From the NCBI RefSeq assembly GCF_028128615.1, contig NZ_AMDP01000019.1:372001-436000 (forward strand): a stretch of 64,000 nucleotides of DNA. Reading direction: 5' to 3'. The translations under genes were made by a program, and so were the position numbers. This DNA comes from Enterococcus sp. 5H (GTDB taxonomy: Bacteria > Bacillota > Bacilli > Lactobacillales > Enterococcaceae). Position 1 is the stretch's first letter. Every line of letters begins with the position of its first letter. The notes below the pieces were generated by a model. The model did not search any database and was not told the DNA's origin. It saw only the letters and a list, made by a program, of their open reading frames with translations. Positions 57,959-64,000 of this stretch are shown here, piece by piece.

Positions 57959-59341
57959 ATGTTTCAAGAATTTTATCATCACTGTAAAAGCAATAATTTT
58001 TGGCAAAAAGATCAGAAAATCTTGTTGGCAGTTTCAGGCGGATTAGATTCAATGGTGCTGCTAGACTTGATGCAGACAGCTGCAAAAAAAAATCAACTTA
58101 ATTTAGCAGTAGCTCACGTCAATCATCAATTACGTGAAGAGTCTGTAAGTGAAGCGGAATATTTGAAAAATTACTGTCAAGAAAGAAAAATACCATACTA
58201 TTACAAAGAGTGGACAACAATAGATAAAACAACAAATATTGAAGCTCGAGCGCGTAAATTCCGTTATGACTTTTTTTCTGAAACAATGAACCAAGAAGGT
58301 TTCTCTAGTCTATTTACAGCACACCATGGTGATGATCAGGCAGAAACTATTCTAATGAAGTTAACCCGAGGGAGTTCGCTAAAAAACTTAGTTGGAATTA
58401 AGGATAGACAGCCATTTGCCTCAGGAGAGTTAATACGTCCATTTCTAATTTTTTCAAAAGAACGATTAGAAAACTATGCCAACCAAAGAACAATCATATA
58501 CTTTGAAGATCAGTCGAATCAGAGTGATAAATATGTTAGAAATCGTTTGAGACATCAAGTTGTCCCTGTTTTAAAAAAAGAAAATCCGCAATTTCTGCAG
58601 CATATCACTGATTTCAGTGAACAAATACATCTAGCTGACGATATTATACAGTCTGTTATTGCACCTAAATATAATTGTTGGGTTGAGAAAACAAAAACTG
58701 GCTGGTCGATTCAGTTACTGGATTTAAAAAAAGAAAAGAGAAGCATCCAGACCTTTTTCTTAATGACTCTATTTCAAAAAACATTAATACCAGAAGGGGT
58801 AACAATCAACCAAGCACAGATTCAGCAGTTTTTAACAATACTAAATCAATCAGCACCTCAATTGACCATGGATCTAGAAAAAGGCTGGCAGATTATTAAA
58901 GAATATGATGTAGCCTATTTAACGAATAAACAATCTGTTCAAGAAGAGCTAGAATTCTATTTATATGCAAACGAACAGGTTTTTCTTTCGGAAAGCGAAT
59001 GGCTGGGTCTGGAAAGTTCTAAAAATGAGCTGGAACAGCCAGATAAGGTGAAGAACTGGCAAGAGTTTTCTCTTCTGATAACCGAAGAAACTTCACTTCC
59101 ATTAATGGTTCGTCATAGAAAAGCTGGGGATCGAATTTCACTAACGCCTGATTTAACCAAAAGACTCAATCGTCTATTTATCGATCAAAAAATCCCTAAT
59201 TTACAGAGAGAGCAAGCGTGGGTTATTCTGTCTGCGGACAACAATATTATTTGGGTGCCAAAATTTGCTAATTCCTATTTGAGTATTCCTAAAGAAACTG
59301 ATAAAATACTCTACAGGCTCCTTTATAAAATTAAAATGTAA
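57959..59341 (+). CDS. tilS: tRNA(Ile)-lysidine synthase TilS
   Basis: Attaches lysine to C34 of the minor tRNA-Ile so that it reads AUA. The 460-residue protein has the PP-loop LLAVSGGLDSMVLLDLM near the N terminus, AHVNHQLRE, and TAHHGDDQAETILMKLTRGS in the catalytic domain; the C-terminal TilS domain includes LMVRHRKAGDRISL. GAGGTGAGC precedes the ATG. Confidence 0.95.
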   Translation: MFQEFYHHCKSNNFWQKDQKILLAVSGGLDSMVLLDLMQTAAKKNQLNLAVAHVNHQLREESVSEAEYLKNYCQERKIPYYYKEWTTIDKTTNIEARARKFRYDFFSETMNQEGFSSLFTAHHGDDQAETILMKLTRGSSLKNLVGIKDRQPFASGELIRPFLIFSKERLENYANQRTIIYFEDQSNQSDKYVRNRLRHQVVPVLKKENPQFLQHITDFSEQIHLADDIIQSVIAPKYNCWVEKTKTGWSIQLLDLKKEKRSIQTFFLMTLFQKTLIPEGVTINQAQIQQFLTILNQSAPQLTMDLEKGWQIIKEYDVAYLTNKQSVQEELEFYLYANEQVFLSESEWLGLESSKNELEQPDKVKNWQEFSLLITEETSLPLMVRHRKAGDRISLTPDLTKRLNRLFIDQKIPNLQREQAWVILSADNNIIWVPKFANSYLSIPKETDKILYRLLYKIKM

Positions 59342-59402
59342 ACGATAAGCATATGATAGCTTATATTCGTTTAAAGTGAGCAGGATGCACAGATGTTTTA
59401 TC

Positions 59403-59430
59403 TTGTGATAAAGTACAAAAATGGTATAAT
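59403..59430 (+). promoter_or_regulatory. Promoter of hpt
   Basis: TTGTGA (59403-59408) and TATAAT (59425-59430) are 16 bp apart, with TGG before the -10. Confidence 0.6.
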
Positions 59431-59522
59431 TCTTGGATAACTAAAACAAGATGATTACAGCATTCTATCTTAAGAAAATATTAAAAATTGAGGTTGAGCC
59501 TACAAAAGAAAAGGAGAATCAT

Positions 59523-60068
59523 ATGTTAGAGAACGATATTAAGCAAATCCTGATCACAAAAGAACAAATTCTCGAAAAATCTACAGAACTTGGAAAACAG
59601 TTAACAGAAGATTACAAAGACAAAAATCCTTTAGTTATTGGTATTTTAAAAGGTGCGATTCCTTTTATGGCTGACATTGTACGTTCGATTGATACGTATT
59701 TAGAAATGGATTTTATGGATGTATCCAGCTATGGAAATGCCACGGTTTCTTCTGGTGAAGTTAAAATCGTTAAAGATTTAGATACAAACGTGGAAGGGCG
59801 CGACATACTAATCGTTGAAGATATTATTGATAGCGGTCGTACATTAGCTTATCTGGTAGATCTATTTAAATATAGAAAAGCAGCATCTGTGAAAATTGTC
59901 ACTTTGTTGGATAAACCAGAAGGCCGTGTTGTTGATATTAAAGCTGATTATGTAGGTTTTGATGTACCAAATGAATTTGTAGTCGGCTATGGATTAGATT
60001 ACGCAGAAGCATATCGTAATTTGCCTTATGTAGGCGTTTTGAAACCTGAAATCTACGAATCAAATTAA
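59523..60068 (+). CDS. hpt: Hypoxanthine phosphoribosyltransferase
   Basis: Salvages hypoxanthine and guanine to IMP and GMP with PRPP. The 181 residues include [18 protein letters not shown] and the PRPP-binding [20 protein letters not shown] 59523 follows AAAAGGAG; an in-frame upstream ATG at 59451 lacks a binding site and adds 24 foreign residues. The tilS-hpt-ftsH order is conserved in Firmicutes. Confidence 0.95.
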   Translation: MLENDIKQILITKEQILEKSTELGKQLTEDYKDKNPLVIGILKGAIPFMADIVRSIDTYLEMDFMDVSSYGNATVSSGEVKIVKDLDTNVEGRDILIVEDIIDSGRTLAYLVDLFKYRKAASVKIVTLLDKPEGRVVDIKADYVGFDVPNEFVVGYGLDYAEAYRNLPYVGVLKPEIYESN

Positions 60069-60163
60069 TATCTCTCTTGGAAATAGTTATGTTACAATGT
60101 AATGGTCAGAATTGATAAAAAAACGTAAATTAAATTACGAACAATAGCCAAAGGAGGACAGGC

Positions 60164-62323
60164 ATGAATAAAAAGAATAGCGGCATGAAAAATGGCCTAT
60201 ATTATGTACTACTTATCTTGGCAATGGTCATGGTTGTTTATTTCATCTTCGGAAATAACAATCCCCAGTCGCCAAACATTGAATTTTCGACCTTCAATAC
60301 TCAATTAGATGAAGGCAAAGTAAAAGAATTAACAATTCAACCAACAAATGGTGTTTACAAAATTACAGGTGAGTACAAAGAAAAACAAGAAATCCAAAAT
60401 ACAGGCGGTCTGTCTTTATGGGGATCAACTGAAGTATCTACAAAATCATTTACAACGATTGTTTTACCAAGTGATATCACATTATCCGGCATTCAAGATA
60501 TGGCCCAAGAAAATAATGTGAAATTATCCGTTAAAGAACAATCAACAAGTGGAGCTTGGCTTTCTATCTTATTTAGCTTCTTACCGATCGTGTTATTTAT
60601 CTTCTTGTTCTACATGATGATGGGACAACAAGGTGGCGGCGGTGGCGGTGGTGGCCGTGTGATGAACTTTGGTAAATCAAAAGCCAAAGAAGCCGATAAA
60701 AAAGCTAATCGCGTACGCTTCTCTGACGTAGCCGGAGCTGAAGAAGAAAAACAAGAATTAGTCGAAGTTGTGGAATTCTTAAAAGATCCTCGACGCTTTG
60801 TTGAACTAGGCGCACGTATTCCAGCAGGTGTTCTTTTAGAAGGTCCTCCAGGAACAGGTAAAACATTGCTTGCAAAAGCTGTAGCCGGTGAAGCAGGCGT
60901 ACCGTTTTATTCTATCTCTGGTTCTGATTTCGTTGAAATGTTCGTCGGTGTCGGTGCCAGCCGTGTCCGTGATTTATTTGAAACAGCGAAGAAAAATGCA
61001 CCAGCGATTATCTTTATTGATGAAATTGATGCAGTCGGTCGTCAACGTGGCGCTGGTATGGGTGGTGGACACGATGAACGTGAACAAACACTTAACCAAT
61101 TGCTTGTTGAAATGGATGGATTTGATGGTAACGAAGGCGTAATCGTTGTAGCTGCAACTAACCGTTCTGATGTCTTAGATCCAGCCTTATTACGTCCAGG
61201 TCGTTTTGACCGTCAAATTTTAGTTGGTCGTCCGGATGTTAAAGGTCGTGAAGCGATTCTTAAAGTTCATGCCCGTAACAAACCATTAGCTGATGACGTT
61301 GATTTGAAAGTTGTCGCTCAACAAACACCAGGTTTTGCCGGTGCAGATTTAGAAAACGTCTTAAACGAAGCGGCCTTAGTAGCAGCTCGTCGTAATAAAA
61401 AGAAAATTGACGCATCTGACGTGGATGAAGCAGAAGATCGCGTAATTGCAGGACCAGCGAAGAAAGATCGCGTAATCAACAAAAAAGAACGTGAAATGGT
61501 TGCTTACCATGAAGCTGGACATACAATTGTCGGTTTAGTCTTAAGCCGTGCCCGCATCGTCCATAAAGTAACTATTATCCCTCGCGGACGTGCAGGTGGA
61601 TATATGATTGCTTTACCAAAAGAAGATCAATTCTTAATGACAAAAGAAGATATGTTTGAACAAATCGTTGGTTTGCTTGGTGGACGTACAGCAGAAGAAA
61701 TTATTTTCGACGTACAGTCTACAGGTGCTTCAAATGACTTTGAACAAGCAACAGGTATTGCTCGCAGCATGGTGACTGAATATGGAATGAGTGACAAATT
61801 AGGTCCAGTTCAATATGAAGGAAATCACCAAGTCTTTGTAGGTCGTGACTACGGTCAAACCAAAGCTTACTCTGAACAAGTAGCGTTTGAAATTGACCAA
61901 GAAGTTCGCCGTATCTTGATGGAAGCTCATGATAAAGCACGTGAAATTATTGAAACACATCGTGCACAGCATAAATTAATTGCTGAAAAACTATTAGAGT
62001 TTGAAACATTAGATGCTCGTAGCATTAAATCATTGTTTGAAGATGGTGTAATGCCGCAAGATGTCATTGACAGCCAATTCCCAAGTGAAAAAGCTCAAAC
62101 TTTCGAAGAAGCAAAACGTGCATTAGAAGAAAAAGATGCACAAAAACAAGCTGAAGAAAAACACGATTTTGAAGAAGATAAAAAAGAATTAAATGACGAA
62201 TCAAAAGAAGTGAAATCAGAAAGCGAAAAAACTGAAGAAGAAGTTCAATCTGAAGTAAAAGCTGAAGAAGATAAAAAAGATTCTGATTACGATCGCAACA
62301 ACTTTGAAGATCGTTATAAATAA
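60164..62323 (+). CDS. ftsH: ATP-dependent membrane zinc metalloprotease FtsH
   Basis: The 719-residue membrane protease degrades misfolded and regulatory proteins. Two membrane helices lie at about 10-30 and 128-150, enclosing an extracellular domain. The AAA domain has Walker A GPPGTGKT at about 228-235, Walker [14 protein letters not shown] and the SRH region with RPGRFDRQ. The zinc site is HEAGH at 449-453. The last 70 residues are a highly charged Glu/Lys tail. CAAAGGAGGAC precedes the ATG. Confidence 0.97.
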   Translation: MNKKNSGMKNGLYYVLLILAMVMVVYFIFGNNNPQSPNIEFSTFNTQLDEGKVKELTIQPTNGVYKITGEYKEKQEIQNTGGLSLWGSTEVSTKSFTTIVLPSDITLSGIQDMAQENNVKLSVKEQSTSGAWLSILFSFLPIVLFIFLFYMMMGQQGGGGGGGGRVMNFGKSKAKEADKKANRVRFSDVAGAEEEKQELVEVVEFLKDPRRFVELGARIPAGVLLEGPPGTGKTLLAKAVAGEAGVPFYSISGSDFVEMFVGVGASRVRDLFETAKKNAPAIIFIDEIDAVGRQRGAGMGGGHDEREQTLNQLLVEMDGFDGNEGVIVVAATNRSDVLDPALLRPGRFDRQILVGRPDVKGREAILKVHARNKPLADDVDLKVVAQQTPGFAGADLENVLNEAALVAARRNKKKIDASDVDEAEDRVIAGPAKKDRVINKKEREMVAYHEAGHTIVGLVLSRARIVHKVTIIPRGRAGGYMIALPKEDQFLMTKEDMFEQIVGLLGGRTAEEIIFDVQSTGASNDFEQATGIARSMVTEYGMSDKLGPVQYEGNHQVFVGRDYGQTKAYSEQVAFEIDQEVRRILMEAHDKAREIIETHRAQHKLIAEKLLEFETLDARSIKSLFEDGVMPQDVIDSQFPSEKAQTFEEAKRALEEKDAQKQAEEKHDFEEDKKELNDESKEVKSESEKTEEEVQSEVKAEEDKKDSDYDRNNFEDRYK

Positions 62324-62335
62324 GAAGAAATAGAT

Positions 62336-62383
62336 AAAAAGGACTGAAACGTAACTCGCAGAGTTAATGTTTCGGTCCTTTTT
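62336..62383. terminator. Bidirectional terminator between ftsH and the padR unit
   Basis: AAAAAGGACTGAAAC (62336-62350) pairs with GTTTCGGTCCTTTTT (62369-62383), with one G-T position, and the inner TAACTC/GAGTTA extends the stem. Confidence 0.9.
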
Positions 62384-62410
62384 GACGTAAGCATTAATTT
62401 TTTAAGTATG

Positions 62411-62986
62411 TTATTTTCTTGAAGAGGGTGTAAGCAACGCATTAGCGAGTAAGCCAAAGCTTGTTCCAACTAATATGCCGACACCAATACCTACCAACGT
62501 ATAGATCCACCCTGCATTCATAAATTCTCCAACACCGCCACCGCCTAAAAAGCCGATTAAAGCACCAAGGGTAAGTCCTAAAAGAACAAAACCTGCATAA
62601 AATAAACCGATAATTTCATAATCAGCAGGATCGATAGTTGCATAGTATTGAGCGAATTGTTCTTGTAGCTTATCTGATTGATCTGTCTGACTTGAAAATG
62701 TAAGCTCTGCGCTTGCTTTCTCAAAAGCTTCTTGTTCCGTCATACCGCTTGCTACTAAATCGTTGATGTAATCATTCATATATAGAATCATGTCATCTTG
62801 GACTTCACGGCTTTTAATAGAAGTATTTTTAAAACGTGATAATCGTTGTCCCATCTTATCTCGATTTTTTCCAGCCTTTCGACGTAATTTTTCCATATAG
62901 GTCATCTCAGCGTTGTTTAAATAGAGTATTGATTGTTCTTTTGCGAATTTATTGATTTTTTGTTGTGTATTTTGATTAATTGTCAT
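62411..62986 (-). CDS. Membrane protein partner of PadR, with N-terminal helical region
   Basis: The predicted 191-residue protein has a soluble N-terminal half (about 1-115) rich in charged helices, including ILYMNDYINDLVASGMTEQEAFEKA, a pattern seen in DUF1700/HAAS-type signalling proteins. Two membrane helices follow at about 123-147 and 160-183, separated by a Gly-rich loop. ATG 62986 follows AGGGAAG and overlaps the end of padR by 11 bp. PadR-type regulators are often paired with such membrane proteins. The exact function is unknown, and the family assignment is tentative. Confidence 0.7.
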   Translation of the reverse strand: MTINQNTQQKINKFAKEQSILYLNNAEMTYMEKLRRKAGKNRDKMGQRLSRFKNTSIKSREVQDDMILYMNDYINDLVASGMTEQEAFEKASAELTFSSQTDQSDKLQEQFAQYYATIDPADYEIIGLFYAGFVLLGLTLGALIGFLGGGGVGEFMNAGWIYTLVGIGVGILVGTSFGLLANALLTPSSRK

Positions 62987-63317
62987 TGTTCTTCTTCCCT
63001 TCATACTTCAATTTTTCCACTCGTTCAGATAAAAATTGCCATCTATCCCAAAATTCTAAAAGTTCCTTTTCTCCGTTTTCGTTTAAACTGTAGAACTTTC
63101 TGGGTGGTCCGAGCTCGGATGGTTTTTTAGTAATAGTTACCATCTTATTTCGTTCAAGGCGCAGAAGAATTGTATAGACTGTTCCCTCTGTCATATCAGT
63201 AAACCCCATAGCCGTAAGTTTTCGTACGATTTCATAACCATAAACTTCATTTTCACTGATAATCTGAAGCATCATTCCTTCTAGAACACCTTTTAACATT
63301 TCGCTTAATTTATCCAC
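62976..63317 (-). CDS. PadR family transcriptional regulator
   Basis: The predicted 113 residues form a winged helix with LKGVLEGMMLQIISENEVYG, EIVRKLTAMGFTDMTEGTVY and PPRKFYSLNENGEKELLEFW, the standard PadR features. The start is uncertain: GTG 63317 gives the usual family length, ATG 63335 is possible, and the longest open frame (to 63404) reaches into the promoter and cannot be right. It is translationally coupled to the membrane-protein gene, and palindromic sites around its promoter suggest self-repression. Confidence 0.85.
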   Translation of the reverse strand: MDKLSEMLKGVLEGMMLQIISENEVYGYEIVRKLTAMGFTDMTEGTVYTILLRLERNKMVTITKKPSELGPPRKFYSLNENGEKELLEFWDRWQFLSERVEKLKYEGKKNNDN

Positions 63318-63357
63318 TTTATCACATCCAATCATTACTATGCACAAGGTACCATGT

Positions 63358-63404
63358 AATGCTAAGTACATGTACATAATAATGCTAGGTACTGAAATTG
63401 TCAA
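63358..63404 (-). promoter_or_regulatory. padR promoter with repeated operator-like motifs
   Basis: On the minus strand TTGACA (63404-63399) and TATTAT (63381-63376) are 17 bp apart. On the plus strand AATGCTAAGTAC (63358-63369) recurs as AATGCTAGGTAC (63381-63392), 23 bp apart, and GTACATGTAC (63366-63375) is a perfect palindrome next to the -10. This arrangement suits an autoregulatory PadR operator. Confidence 0.65.
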
Positions 63405-63526
63405 TAAGTATGCTGTATTTCTTGCTTGAAATAGCTTATTAAAATTATTTAGTTGAAAAAATAGCTAAATCCTAGTATTATCTGATAATGAGTCAGAAAA
63501 AGTCCTAGTGAGAAGAGGAAACAAAA

Positions 63527-64000
63527 ATGGAAGATTATTTAGTAAAAGCATTATGTTATGAAGGATCAATTCGCGCATATGCCGTTTGCGCAACAAATAC
63601 AATTTCAGAAGCACAAAAACGTCATGATACATGGAGTTCGTCAACAGCTGCATTAGGTAGAACAATGGTAGGTGCATTGTTGTTAGGAGCTACACTAAAA
63701 GGTGATGATAAATTAACTGTAAAAGTTCAAGGAAACGGACCAGCGGGATCAATCATTGTGGATAGTGATGGTAGTGGAAATACTAAAGGTTACATAAAAA
63801 ATCCTCACGTAAGTCTTACACTTAATGAAAGTGGGAAAATCGACGTTCGTGGTGCCGTAGGAACTGAGGGCGTATTTACAGTTATCAAAGATCTTGGGTT
63901 AAAAGAAACATTTTCTGGTCAAACACCTATCGTATCTGGAGAAATTGGTGAAGACTTTACGTATTTCATGGCAGTTTCAGAACAAATTCCATCAGCAATT
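63527..64000 (+). CDS. hslO: Redox-regulated chaperone Hsp33, 5' part only
   Basis: The first 158 codons are present, beginning [20 protein letters not shown]; the rest lies past the window. [20 protein letters not shown] and [20 protein letters not shown] are typical of the N-terminal domain. The C-terminal zinc-binding cysteines that sense oxidation are not in view. GAGGAAAC precedes the ATG. The position after ftsH is normal for Firmicutes. Confidence 0.95.
   Translation, partial: MEDYLVKALCYEGSIRAYAVCATNTISEAQKRHDTWSSSTAALGRTMVGALLLGATLKGDDKLTVKVQGNGPAGSIIVDSDGSGNTKGYIKNPHVSLTLNESGKIDVRGAVGTEGVFTVIKDLGLKETFSGQTPIVSGEIGEDFTYFMAVSEQIPSAI

Noticed and set aside
63318-63404. 29-residue N-terminal extension of PadR
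   Set aside because: It would begin inside the -35 element of the gene's own promoter.

Overview
The window looks like a chromosomal segment of an Enterococcus, probably from the E. faecalis-like part of the genus. This is inferred from low GC, Firmicute ribosome binding sites, a complete WxL surface-protein cluster, and a gene order (S10-spc-alpha operon, ecfA1-ecfA2-ecfT-truA, then further on ldh, pth-mfd, divIC-yabR-tilS-hpt-ftsH-hslO) that matches enterococci as I know them. No rRNA, tRNA, CRISPR array or intact insertion sequence was seen. The species was not determined.

Region 1 (1-12.7 kb) is accessory. It holds a tyrosine recombinase running off the left edge, a stand-alone winged-helix regulator, and a WxL cell-surface cluster. 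The cluster has one 1519-residue repeat protein ending in a degenerate WxL domain, a small membrane/wall-anchored protein with an unusual LLNTG sorting motif, four compact WxL proteins, a small unrecognised secreted protein with its own promoter and palindrome, and a DUF916/DUF3324 membrane protein. Together they probably build a peptidoglycan-bound surface complex.

Region 2 (12.8-15.0 kb) is an Agr/Fsr-like LytTR response regulator and GHKL histidine kinase pair with no visible peptide or processing-protease gene.

Region 3 (15.1-33.2 kb) is the conserved ribosomal protein superoperon (rpsJ to rplQ, including secY, adk, infA and rpoA). It starts from a near-consensus promoter with a structured leader and ends at a strong terminator. 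It is followed by the energising module of ECF vitamin transporters (ecfA1, ecfA2, ecfT) and truA.

Region 4 (33.2-50.3 kb) is a mosaic of regulators and transporters: an Mga-like regulator, BrnQ, a GNAT acetyltransferase, a MacB-like ABC exporter divergent from an OmpR-type two-component system, a CDF-like membrane protein with a degraded metal site, a histidine phosphatase, and an amino-acid ABC transporter under a lysine riboswitch. After these come a small membrane protein, a Sir2 / acetyltransferase-chorismate mutase fusion / NiaR operon, a probable Mga-family remnant, and ldh with a Rex-like operator over its promoter.

Region 5 (50.3-64 kb) is the conserved housekeeping stretch pth, mfd, a flippase, rqcP, divIC, an S1-domain protein, tilS, hpt and ftsH. 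It is followed on the opposite strand by a PadR regulator with its membrane-protein partner, and by the 5' part of hslO, cut by the window end.

The most interesting observations are the lysine riboswitch that reassigns a glutamine-type transporter, the O-acetyltransferase-chorismate mutase fusion, the WxL cluster with its adjacent orphan quorum-type kinase pair, a CDF protein lacking metal ligands, and two kinds of unexplained intergenic repeat.
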